NCBI GenBank assembly: GCA_045660245.1
Contig: JAZRDJ010000081.1
Span: forward strand, 1-14,365
Direction of reading: 5' to 3'
Length of the DNA: 14,365 bases
Source: RGIG3872 sp045660245
GTDB lineage: Bacteria; Bacillota; Clostridia; Christensenellales; UBA1242
Numbering within the stretch: position 1 is the first letter of the stretch; the number at the start of each line of letters is the position of its first letter. The notes under the pieces are model-generated. The model saw only the letters and a program-made list of their open reading frames with translations. It was not told where the DNA came from and did no database searches. Below, one piece after another: positions 1 to 7,352 of the stretch. The translations under genes and the position numbers were made by a program.

Positions 1-1033
1 CCTCCTTCAAATATCGTCTTTTGAGTTGTCCGCACGCGCCTTCAATGTCGCTCCCCAAGGTTCGTCTTGTGGTTGCCGAAATCCCTTGTGCTTTGAGATG
101 TTCCCAGAATTTTGTTTGACGTTCTTTTGAGATGCCTTTCACCCCATTTGCAGTGTTATTTACTGGGATCAAGTTGATGTGCGACTGAATTCCAGAGAGC
201 ATATGTTTGAGACGAAGTGCATCAGCATAACCCGTGTTGTTTCCGAGCATAATGTATTCAAACACAACACGTCTGTTGGTTTTTTTGAAATAATATCTGA
301 TTGCCTCCATGAGTTCGTCCAATGAGTAAGCATTTGCGATTTTCATCATTTCTTTTCTGGTTTCATCATTTGAGGCATGGAGAGAGATCGTGAGAGTGAT
401 CGCAAGATCTTCATCAGCAAGTTTTTTGATTTTTGGAGCAATCCCGCAGGTTGAAAGCGAAATGTTTCTTTGCGAAATATTGATGCCTTTTGGTGCACTC
501 ACCATTCGAACAAACTTGACAACATTGTCGTAATTGTCGAGTGGTTCACCGCTTCCCATCAGCACAATGTTTGTTATTTTTCGGTCTTCCAAAGTTCCAC
601 CGATGTGATGATTGACAGCAAGCACCTCTGAGAGCATTTCACCAGCAGAGAGATTGCGCTCAAGTCCATCAATGCCACTTGCGCAAAATGCACAGCCCAT
701 TCTGCAACCAACCTGTGTCGAAATGCAGAGAGTGTTGCCGTACTTGTACTCCATCAAAACACATTCAATCAAATTGTTATCATCAAGGCGCAAAAGATAC
801 TTTTTTGTTCCATCTTTGCTCACAAACTCTTTTTCAATCTTGACGGGAGTTGAAGTGTAATCCCTGTCCAACGTCTCGCGGAGATCAAGCGGAAGGTTTG
901 TCATGTCCATGATATCAGTATAATTCTGCATCCACTCAAAAATCTGCTGAAAGCGGAACTTTTTGAGCCTGAATGGTTCAAGTTCAACAGCAAGTTCCTC
1001 AAGAGTGAAATCCTGTAAATTTTTCTTTGCCAT
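1..1033 (-). CDS. rlmN: Dual-specificity 23S rRNA/tRNA adenine C2-methyltransferase RlmN, 3' end cut by window
   Basis: Radical SAM enzyme that methylates C2 of adenine in 23S rRNA (A2503) and in some tRNAs (A37). I translated 344 codons from the ATG at 1033 and the frame stays open to the window edge. The 4Fe-4S motif CxxxCxxC is C110, C114 and C117. C103 matches the conserved cysteine seven residues before the cluster. C334, in DIEGACGQL, matches the methyl-carrying catalytic cysteine near the C-terminus. The GSGEP SAM-binding motif is present. The family is usually 345-385 residues, so only the last residues are missing. The start follows AAAGGAT with a short spacer and lies 16 bases after the fmt stop, so it is the last visible gene of the priA-def-fmt-rlmN unit. 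In many Firmicutes rsmB separates fmt from rlmN; here it is absent. Confidence 0.96.
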   Translation of the reverse strand, partial: MAKKNLQDFTLEELAVELEPFRLKKFRFQQIFEWMQNYTDIMDMTNLPLDLRETLDRDYTSTPVKIEKEFVSKDGTKKYLLRLDDNNLIECVLMEYKYGNTLCISTQVGCRMGCAFCASGIDGLERNLSAGEMLSEVLAVNHHIGGTLEDRKITNIVLMGSGEPLDNYDNVVKFVRMVSAPKGINISQRNISLSTCGIAPKIKKLADEDLAITLTISLHASNDETRKEMMKIANAYSLDELMEAIRYYFKKTNRRVVFEYIMLGNNTGYADALRLKHMLSGIQSHINLIPVNNTANGVKGISKERQTKFWEHLKAQGISATTRRTLGSDIEGACGQLKRRYLKE

Positions 1034-1049
1034 AATTATCCTTTCTTCT

Positions 1050-2024
1050 TTATTGTTTCAAAATAGCGACTTTGAATTTGAATTTGTCACCAACATTAAT
1101 TTTTCTGCCCGCAACGAGAGCCTTTGCTTCCATCACTTTTTTGCCAGGAAGTTGAACCTCCAAAAGTTCAACAACTCCATTTGCACACTGCACAAATACT
1201 CCGCGTTTTGCACTTGTTGGCTCAATGACCTCACCAGGAACGCCAGTTCCATGGATTTCATCATCACCCACGATGCGCACCTTGTAAACCTTGAGGACTG
1301 TTTCATCAGACTCAAAGATTGCAGATGCCACTGGCTCTGGATTTGCACCAAACACGAGATTCTTGACCTGTTTTGCAGATTTGCCAAAGTTGATCACACA
1401 ATCTTCGCGATTGATTTTTTTTGTAATGGTTGCATCAACCTGTGATTGTTTTTCTGGTCTTGTGAAACCATTTGCGATTGCATCAAGAGTATCAAGCAAA
1501 AGGTCTGCTCCAAGCAAAGCAAGTCTGCCGGCAAGTTCACCCGCTGTTTCGTACTCGCCAATTTGAGTTTCGACTGTGCTCAAAATGTCACCAGTGTCAA
1601 GTCCAGCCTCAGTTTGCATGATTGTCACACCAGTCACAGTTTCACCCTCGATGATTGCTGTCTGGATCGGAGATGCTCCCCTGAACTTTGGCAAAAGTGA
1701 AGCATGAACATTGATGATGCCATATCTTGGAATATCAATGATTTCTTGACTTAAAATTTGGCCATAAGCCGCAGTAATCATGATGTCTGGAGCGAGTTTT
1801 TTGAGGGTCTCAACCCCATCTCTTGAAACCTTGATATAATCAAAAACAGGGATTCCCACGCTCTCTGCATATTTTTTCACTTCTGACGATTCGAGTTTTT
1901 TGCCTCTGCCCGCTGGTTTGTCTGGCTGTGTTACCACTGCCAAAATTTCATGCTCATGTGACTCAACAAGTTTTTTGAGTGACACGACAGCGAACTCTGG
2001 AGTTCCCAAAAACACAATTCTCAT
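1050..2024 (-). CDS. fmt: Methionyl-tRNA formyltransferase
   Basis: Transfers a formyl group from 10-formyl-tetrahydrofolate to initiator Met-tRNA, providing fMet-tRNA for translation initiation in the cytoplasm. The protein has 324 residues, about the usual length (310-320). The N-terminal formyltransferase fold opens with RIVFLGTPEFA. The catalytic triad is visible as N105 and H107 in NVHASLLPKFRGASPI and D143 in GLDTGDIL. The C-terminal OB-like tRNA-binding domain covers roughly residues 205-320. The ATG at 2024 is preceded by AGGAGA at good spacing. It lies 34 bases downstream of def, whose product removes the same formyl group after translation, and 16 bases upstream of rlmN. Co-transcription with def is very likely. 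Confidence 0.97.
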   Translation of the reverse strand: MRIVFLGTPEFAVVSLKKLVESHEHEILAVVTQPDKPAGRGKKLESSEVKKYAESVGIPVFDYIKVSRDGVETLKKLAPDIMITAAYGQILSQEIIDIPRYGIINVHASLLPKFRGASPIQTAIIEGETVTGVTIMQTEAGLDTGDILSTVETQIGEYETAGELAGRLALLGADLLLDTLDAIANGFTRPEKQSQVDATITKKINREDCVINFGKSAKQVKNLVFGANPEPVASAIFESDETVLKVYKVRIVGDDEIHGTGVPGEVIEPTSAKRGVFVQCANGVVELLEVQLPGKKVMEAKALVAGRKINVGDKFKFKVAILKQ

Positions 2025-2058
2025 AAAATCTTCTCCTTGAATAGATTATAAAATATTT

Positions 2059-2580
2059 TTAAAGCACTGTTTGACTCACAAAGTTCCCATCAGCGTTGAT
2101 ATACTTGCCACCTTTTTGCTTTTTTGCCCAATCAACGAACAAAATCCCCTCGAGGTGATCGTATTCATGGCAAAAGGCCTTTGCTTCATAACCCGTGAGT
2201 TTGATTTCTTGCGGGTTTCCATTGCGGTCAAAATATTTTGCACGCACAATGTTTGGCCTACGCACTTTGTAGAGGCTTTCTTCCATGTAATCATATGGAA
2301 CAGACAAGCACCCTTCATTCACGATCTTGTTTTCACCACTCGTCCTCACGATTTCTGGATTTATAAACTCGAGTTTGCGTTTCCCTGTGTCAATCACAAA
2401 GGCACGCCTGAGCACCCCGACTTGAACGGCTGAAATTCCAGCGCCTGGCGCTTTGTACATTGTTTCTGCCATATCGTCCAAAAGTTCATGGAGTTTCCCA
2501 TCAAACTTCTCAACGGGTTTTGATTTTTTTCGCAACGTTTCTTCGTCCGTTTTTATTGATAAAATTCTTCTGATAGCCAT
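2059..2580 (-). CDS. def: Peptide deformylase
   Basis: Metalloenzyme that removes the N-formyl group from nascent polypeptides. The three family motifs are present. Motif 1 is GAGISAVQ (residues 46-53), motif 2 is EGCLS with metal ligand C91, and motif 3 is HEYDH with ligands H138 and H142 and catalytic E139. I place the start at the ATG at 2580 (173 residues). The frame could also begin at a TTG at 2583, giving one more residue. AGGAG at 2591-2595 lies 10 bases from the ATG and 7 from the TTG, so TTG cannot be excluded, but ATG is the ordinary choice. The gene starts 24 bases after the priA stop and precedes fmt. Motif 1 has Ser where Ala is common, a conservative change. Confidence 0.96.
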   Translation of the reverse strand: MAIRRILSIKTDEETLRKKSKPVEKFDGKLHELLDDMAETMYKAPGAGISAVQVGVLRRAFVIDTGKRKLEFINPEIVRTSGENKIVNEGCLSVPYDYMEESLYKVRRPNIVRAKYFDRNGNPQEIKLTGYEAKAFCHEYDHLEGILFVDWAKKQKGGKYINADGNFVSQTVL

Positions 2581-2604
2581 CAATATTCTTCTCCTCTTCT
2601 AGGG

Positions 2605-4797
2605 TTAACTCAAACTTTGAGGATTGACTTCCACAAAGATTGAAAGGTTGTTTTTCTTGCACTTGTCCACAAGGGCAAACAATTCGTCAATAATATCTTG
2701 TGCGTTTTGTTTTTTGATTCGCATCAAGACTTGATACCTGAACTTGTTTTGAATTCTGCCGACTGGCGATTTCATGACGCCCAAATAGACAAAGTCATCT
2801 CTTTTTTCGTTTGCAATTTCTCTCACTGCATCATAATACTCTTTTGTTGCCGTTTTGACAAGTTCTTCGGACTCACTTGAAAAAAGTATTCGAATAATGT
2901 CCGCGTATGGTGGAAAGTTCGTGACCTCCCTGAGATTTGCTTCTTTTTTGAAAAATGAAGTATAGTCATAAGCCGCTGCCAGTCTGTAAATATAATGGCG
3001 TGGCACATTTGTCTGCAAAACGACTTCGCCCGGTGCATCTGCCCTGCCCGCTCTGCCTGCCACCTGAGTGATCAGTGCAAAAGTGCGCTCGGAGGCTAGA
3101 TATGACGACTGATACAAACTGATGTCTGCATCAACAATTCCAACAACTGTGACCTGCGGAAAATCGTGTCCCTTCACAATCATTTGAGTTCCCACCAAAA
3201 CTTGAGCCTTGCCAGCCTTGAAATCTTCAACCAATTTTTGGTGAGCGCCTTTTGTTCTCGTGGTGTCATTGTCCATTCTGAGGACCTTTATCCCCGGATA
3301 AAGTTTCTGGAGTTCCTCAACGACTTGTTCAGTGCCAACACTTCCAAGTTTCAGGTTTTTTGAATGACACTCTGGGCAAACATCGAGCATTCGATATCTA
3401 TTCCCGCAATAATGACATTTGAGTGATTTTTCATGCTTGTGGTACACCAGTGAAACATCACAAGCATCACACTTTGCGGTGTATCCACATTCCTTGCACA
3501 TCAAGAATGACGAAAACCCTCTGCGATTGATAAATAGCATTGCCTGTTTCCCGTCCTTGATTGCAAGATCAAGACTATTTTTGAGAACGTTTGAAAAGAT
3601 ACCGGTGTTTCCCATTCTGTACTCATGACTCATGTCCACAATTTTGATTGGTGGCATTTCGCGCTTGTTGATTCTGTCCTTCATTTCAATGAGTGTGTAT
3701 TCATGGTTCATGGCTCTTGAATATGATTCAAGCGATGGAGTTGCAGACCCCAAAACCACAGAGCACCCTGCAATCTCTCCGCGTTTCAACGCAACCTCAA
3801 TTGTGTTGTATCTTGGGTTTGAGTCACTCGTATATGACGAGTCATGTTCTTCATCAACCACAATGAGTCCCAAGTTTTTGATTGGTGCAAAAATTGCAGA
3901 TCTTGCACCGATCACGATCTTTGCATCACCCATCAAGATTCGTTTCCACTCATCAAAGCGTTCACCGCTTGAAAGTCCAGAGTGCAAAAGTGCAACGGTT
4001 GAGCCAAACCTTGCACGAAACGCTGCAAGGGTCTGAGGAGTGAGTGAAATTTCAGGAACAAGCATGATTCCAGTTTTTCCGCTCTCGATTGCTCTTTCCA
4101 TTGCAGACATATAAACTTCGGTCTTTCCACTTCCAGTCACTCCAAACAAAAGATATTTGTCTGGTTTTTCTGTGATTGCCTGCACAGCATTTGCCTGAGT
4201 GTCTGTGAGAGTGACCTGTTTTCTTTCAATTTTCAAATCTTCATATGGTTTTCTCAGCACCACCTTTTCTTGAACAGTCGCAAACCCTTTTTGCAAAATA
4301 CTCTTGAGCGCTGATGCCCCAAACTTTTCAGCAAGTCTGGCGTGATTATCTTTTCCTGTAGAAAGAAGATAAGACGCGAGTTCTCTCTGCTTGACTGCTC
4401 GATCTGAAATGTCTGCAAGTTTGCTTTCCGCGTCAGGAGCAAGCACCACCTCGCGAACCACCAAGTCTTTGACCTTGCCCTGTCTCATTTCTGACGGCAA
4501 AAAAAGTCTCAAGGCATCTGCTCTGCCAATATGAAAGGTCTTGCCCAAAAATTCCATGACCTCAAACTGATCAGAAGTCACAACTGGAAAATCCTCAAGA
4601 GGTTTGATGATCTTTTTTATTTTTGAAGCATCATATGACGGATTTTGATTTTTGTCCACCACAATTCCCTCAATCACCCTTGAGCCAAAAGGAACGAGAA
4701 CTCTTGTCCCAACGCACACAGAAAAATCGCCAAGGTCATAATCAAAGACCTTGTCAACTGCACTACTTGAAATATCAACGATTACCTGTGCAAGCAT
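2605..4797 (-). CDS. priA: Primosomal replication restart helicase PriA
   Basis: 3'-5' superfamily 2 helicase that recognises stalled or collapsed forks and starts primosome reassembly. With the start at 4797 it has 730 residues, typical of the family. The N-terminal DNA-binding domain begins VIVDISSSAVDKVFDY. Walker A is GVTGSGKTE (219-227) and Walker B is DEEH (315-318). Eight zinc-binding cysteines are visible (C434, C437, C443, C446, C461, C464, C474, C477). Motif V includes GTQM (536-539) and motif VI is QVAGRAGR (578-585). The frame stays open upstream to 4983, but those 62 extra residues are non-homologous and cross the promoter and the rpoZ terminator. AGGAG at 4811-4815, 13 bases from the ATG, supports the shorter start. 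It heads the priA-def-fmt-rlmN unit. coaBC, often between rpoZ and priA in Firmicutes, is absent. Confidence 0.96.
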   Translation of the reverse strand: MLAQVIVDISSSAVDKVFDYDLGDFSVCVGTRVLVPFGSRVIEGIVVDKNQNPSYDASKIKKIIKPLEDFPVVTSDQFEVMEFLGKTFHIGRADALRLFLPSEMRQGKVKDLVVREVVLAPDAESKLADISDRAVKQRELASYLLSTGKDNHARLAEKFGASALKSILQKGFATVQEKVVLRKPYEDLKIERKQVTLTDTQANAVQAITEKPDKYLLFGVTGSGKTEVYMSAMERAIESGKTGIMLVPEISLTPQTLAAFRARFGSTVALLHSGLSSGERFDEWKRILMGDAKIVIGARSAIFAPIKNLGLIVVDEEHDSSYTSDSNPRYNTIEVALKRGEIAGCSVVLGSATPSLESYSRAMNHEYTLIEMKDRINKREMPPIKIVDMSHEYRMGNTGIFSNVLKNSLDLAIKDGKQAMLFINRRGFSSFLMCKECGYTAKCDACDVSLVYHKHEKSLKCHYCGNRYRMLDVCPECHSKNLKLGSVGTEQVVEELQKLYPGIKVLRMDNDTTRTKGAHQKLVEDFKAGKAQVLVGTQMIVKGHDFPQVTVVGIVDADISLYQSSYLASERTFALITQVAGRAGRADAPGEVVLQTNVPRHYIYRLAAAYDYTSFFKKEANLREVTNFPPYADIIRILFSSESEELVKTATKEYYDAVREIANEKRDDFVYLGVMKSPVGRIQNKFRYQVLMRIKKQNAQDIIDELFALVDKCKKNNLSIFVEVNPQSLS

Positions 4798-4840
4798 TTT
4801 TTCAAACTCTCTCCTAGTAAAAATATAGTATTGCAAGATA

Positions 4841-4869
4841 AATATACTATACTTTACCACAAAAGTAAA
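4841..4869 (-). promoter_or_regulatory. Putative sigma-A promoter of the priA-def-fmt-rlmN operon
   Basis: On the minus strand TTTACT (4864-4869) is followed after 17 bases by TATATT (4841-4846), which predicts a leader of about 35-40 bases before the priA ATG. An overlapping alternative is the extended -10 element TGTGGTAAAGT a few bases upstream, which would lack a good -35. The site lies just downstream of the strong rpoZ terminator, as expected if priA begins its own transcript. Which -10 is used cannot be decided by eye. Confidence 0.6.
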
Positions 4870-4937
4870 ATATTTCGAGGTGGTTTGTTTTCGTTTTTTT
4901 GGAATGATCCCCAGCACTACATTGTGGAAATTTTGAG

Positions 4938-4977
4938 AAAAAAAAAGAAGTGAGCCACAAAAAAAATGGCTCACTTC
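4938..4977 (-). terminator. Rho-independent terminator after rpoZ
   Basis: A perfect 11-bp stem, GAAGTGAGCCA (4947-4957) against TGGCTCACTTC (4967-4977), encloses a 9-base loop. Nine A residues at 4938-4946 become a run of nine U in minus-strand RNA directly after the stem. It lies 28 bases past the rpoZ stop and upstream of the priA promoter, so it ends the rpoZ transcript and separates it from the priA operon. Confidence 0.93.
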
Positions 4978-5004
4978 AAACAAAACTAAATTGTTCCTCT
5001 GAAA

Positions 5005-5217
5005 TTAAACATCGTCAGAAATTTTTGCAATGTGGAACTTTCCAGCATAAAATTCTGCACTTGCATATTCAATAGGTTTGATTTTTTGATTTTCCTTGAA
5101 AAACTCTGTCTTTTCAAGCAAGAGTTCTTTTGCTCTCTTTGAAATAACAGTCACCAAAGCATATCTATTGCCTGCTTTGTCAATAAGTCTTTCAATTGGT
5201 GGATCGATCATTGCCAT
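5005..5217 (-). CDS. rpoZ: DNA-directed RNA polymerase omega subunit
   Basis: Small subunit that helps beta-prime folding and RNA polymerase assembly. It has 70 residues, in the range of Firmicutes omega (about 65-75). The N-terminal segment MIDPPIERLIDKAGNRYALV, followed by VISKRAKEL, is the family signature. The ATG at 5217 has AGGAG at 5229-5233, 11 bases upstream; an in-frame ATG two codons later is spaced less well. It lies 115 bases downstream of ligA with its own promoter and is followed by a strong terminator, so it can be a single-gene transcript. gmk, a common upstream partner in Firmicutes, is not here. Confidence 0.93.
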   Translation of the reverse strand: MAMIDPPIERLIDKAGNRYALVTVISKRAKELLLEKTEFFKENQKIKPIEYASAEFYAGKFHIAKISDDV

Positions 5218-5267
5218 AAAAAAATGTTCTCCTCAAAAATTCTTTGGTTTATTTTTTAAACACTGGT

Positions 5268-5298
5268 ATTATACCCCAGGTGTATGGTCAAAAATCAA
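5268..5298 (-). promoter_or_regulatory. Putative rpoZ promoter overlapped by a dyad
   Basis: The minus strand carries a perfect -10 TATAAT at 5268-5273. The best -35 is TTGATT (5293-5298) with a long 19-base spacer. A TTGACC lies closer but leaves only 12 bases. The predicted leader is about 45 bases. An imperfect dyad, ACACTGG (5260-5266) against CCAGGTGT (5276-5283), is centred on the -10 and could be an operator. Confidence 0.5.
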
Positions 5299-5329
5299 GT
5301 GTTTTTTGAAATTTTATTTTTTTTGACCA
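5285..5329. repeat. Inverted repeat between ligA and rpoZ
   Basis: TGGTCAAAAA (5285-5294) and TTTTTGACCA (5320-5329) are exact reverse complements, 10 bp each, with a 25-base A/T-rich loop. In minus-strand RNA the hairpin would form directly after the ligA stop, but no U-run follows the stem, so it is not a standard intrinsic terminator. It could act as a 3' stabilising structure, a weak terminator or a protein-binding dyad at the rpoZ promoter. Confidence 0.5.
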
Positions 5330-5332
5330 AAG

Positions 5333-7315
5333 TTATTGCTTTGCGTTCAAAAGTTCCAAAAATTCCGGTTCAAAAATAACGCGAACACCAAGTGCTTTTG
5401 CCTTGTCAAATTTGCTCCCAGGATTTTCCCCCACGATGACTGCAGTGGTGTTTTTTGAGACTGCTGAACTCATCTCGCCACCAAGTGCTTCAATTTTTGC
5501 AGAAGCATCGTTTCTTCCCATTGATGCAAGCGTTCCTGTCAAAACAAACTTGCCACCAGCAAAGAATGTCCCCTCGATTTTCCTCTCCTGTTCTTCTTGA
5601 GGAATTACGCCACAGTGCGCAAGTTTTTGAATTTCAGCCCTGTAATACTCACTCGCAAAGAACGAAACAATATCGTTTGCCGTGATCTCGGCAATGTCAT
5701 CCATGAGCACAAGTTCATGTTCTGTCGCATTCATGATCATGTCAAAAGTCTTGAATTTTTTTGCAAGCATTTTTGCAGTTTTTTCACCCACACTATCAAT
5801 GCCAAGCGCAAAAATAAAATTCGCAAGTTTTGGATTTTTGCTTGCGTTCAAACTATCAATAATATTCTGCACCTTTTTTTCGCCAAAGCCAGGCATGCCA
5901 ATGAGTTGTTTGTAATCAAAGGTGAAAAGATCCGAAAAAGAAGAAATTTCAAAATTTTCCATGAGCCACTCAATTGTCTTTCGACTGAGTGTTTCAATAT
6001 TCATGGCATTTCTTGACGCAAAGTGTGTGAGGCGTTCAACCGCCTGCTTTTTGCACCCCTCGTGATTTGGACAGAAAAGGTGAACACCGTCAAACACGGT
6101 TTCAGTGCCACACACTGGGCAATTGTTTGGATAACTGATTGCCCTGTCTGTGTCATGGTACTCAACCGTGCCGAGAACTTCAGGGATTACCTCATTGCTC
6201 CTTCTCAGAAGCACTCTTGCGCCAATCTTGACGCCTTTGCGTTTGATATCGTCAAAGTTGTTGAGAGTTGCCCTTTTGATGGTTGCACCTGCAAGTTCAA
6301 CAGGTTCAAGGCACGCAACTGGCGTGAGTTTGCCAGTTCGCCCAACCTGCCAAATGATATCTTCAAGGATTGTTGTGACTTCTTCTGCCTCAAACTTGAA
6401 GGCGAGCATTCCTCTCGGAAATTTTGCAGTGAACCCAAGTTCATTTCTGTCCTTGATGTTGTTGATCTTCAAAACAAGGCCATCGATATCAAAATCAAAG
6501 TGATGGCGTGCTTTGTCAACTTTTTCAATAATCTTTTTGAGTTCGTCCAAACTTGTGATGATGCAAAAAAACTTTTCAACCAAAAAGCCATTGTTCTTCA
6601 AAAACTCATGGATTTCTTTTTGAGTGGAAATATTGTTTTCAAGAGGGTTTGCAATGTTGTATGCAAAGAAATCGAGATTTCTCGATGCTGTAACTTTGGG
6701 ATCAAGGTTCCTCAGTCCTCCCGCAGCCGCATTTCTTGGATTTTTGAGTTTTTCTTCGGCATGAGAGTTGTATTTTTCAAGTTCAGAGCGTTTCATGATG
6801 ACCTCACCTTGAACCACGACATGGTTTTTTGATGGGATCGAAAGCGGAATGCTCCTGATGGTTTTGACTTGTGCAGTCACGTCCTCACCCACGCTTCCGT
6901 TGCCTCGAGTGGCGGCTTGCAAAAGAGTTCCTCCGTCATAAGTCAATGATATAGAAAGTCCATCAAACTTATACTCAACTGAATATTCTTCGGAGTAATC
7001 ATGCAGTTTTTTGTTTCTTGTTTTCCAGTCAACAATTTCATCAAATGTTTGTGCTTTTGCAAGGCTGAAAAGCGGGAACTCATGAGTGACTTTTTTGAAA
7101 AAATCGAGTGGATCACCACCAACTTTTTGACTCGGAGAATCGCTCCTTATGTACCCCGTTTTTTGCTCGAGATCGAGAAGTTCTGCGTACATCTTGTCCC
7201 ACTCTTTGTCTGAAATGGTTGGATTGTCGAGGCAATAATAATTGTAGGAATGTTTGTTCACTTCCTGCACGAGTTCGTCTATTCTTTTTTTGTCTTCTTC
7301 TCGAATTAAAGTCAT
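5333..7315 (-). CDS. ligA: NAD+-dependent DNA ligase LigA
   Basis: Seals nicks in replication and repair using NAD+ as the AMP donor. It has 660 residues, close to the usual 670. The domains in order are: NAD+-specific domain Ia with YYCLDNPTISD (about 26-36); adenylation domain with nucleophile K116 in KFDG, R137 and G138 in RGNG, E171 in GEVIM and K283 in LVLKINN; OB fold (about 318-390); a four-cysteine zinc finger (C399, C402, C415, C421); tandem helix-hairpin-helix (about 430-560); and a C-terminal BRCT domain (about 583-658). The ATG at 7315 has an AGGTG element a few bases upstream. It starts 37 bases after pcrA, and the pcrA-ligA pair is common in Firmicutes, so the two are probably co-transcribed. 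Confidence 0.97.
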   Translation of the reverse strand: MTLIREEDKKRIDELVQEVNKHSYNYYCLDNPTISDKEWDKMYAELLDLEQKTGYIRSDSPSQKVGGDPLDFFKKVTHEFPLFSLAKAQTFDEIVDWKTRNKKLHDYSEEYSVEYKFDGLSISLTYDGGTLLQAATRGNGSVGEDVTAQVKTIRSIPLSIPSKNHVVVQGEVIMKRSELEKYNSHAEEKLKNPRNAAAGGLRNLDPKVTASRNLDFFAYNIANPLENNISTQKEIHEFLKNNGFLVEKFFCIITSLDELKKIIEKVDKARHHFDFDIDGLVLKINNIKDRNELGFTAKFPRGMLAFKFEAEEVTTILEDIIWQVGRTGKLTPVACLEPVELAGATIKRATLNNFDDIKRKGVKIGARVLLRRSNEVIPEVLGTVEYHDTDRAISYPNNCPVCGTETVFDGVHLFCPNHEGCKKQAVERLTHFASRNAMNIETLSRKTIEWLMENFEISSFSDLFTFDYKQLIGMPGFGEKKVQNIIDSLNASKNPKLANFIFALGIDSVGEKTAKMLAKKFKTFDMIMNATEHELVLMDDIAEITANDIVSFFASEYYRAEIQKLAHCGVIPQEEQERKIEGTFFAGGKFVLTGTLASMGRNDASAKIEALGGEMSSAVSKNTTAVIVGENPGSKFDKAKALGVRVIFEPEFLELLNAKQ

Positions 7316-7352
7316 AAAATCACCTCGATTTATTTGTTTTTTGATTGATTTT

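Noticed and set aside
963..1445. Plus-strand 160-codon frame opposite fmt and rlmN
   Set aside because: It overlaps two well-supported genes on the other strand, is rich in Phe and Cys as in reversed coding sequence, and has no family signature.
4824..4851. Inverted repeat TATAGTAT / ATACTATA near the priA promoter
   Set aside because: Very A/T-rich 8-bp arms in an A/T-rich promoter are likely by chance, and the arm overlaps the -10 itself.
4798..4983. 62-residue N-terminal extension of PriA
   Set aside because: It is hydrophobic and non-homologous and covers the priA promoter and the rpoZ terminator. The ribosome binding site before 4797 and family length support the shorter protein.
5285..5329. 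Inverted repeat read as the ligA terminator
   Set aside because: The stem is not followed by a U-run on the minus strand. Kept only as an inverted repeat of unknown role.
6023..6832. Long plus-strand open frame (269 codons) opposite ligA
   Set aside because: It lies wholly within ligA, which has all family motifs. The antisense product has no recognisable motif and no ribosome binding site. Long antisense frames are expected where the sense codon use avoids certain triplets.
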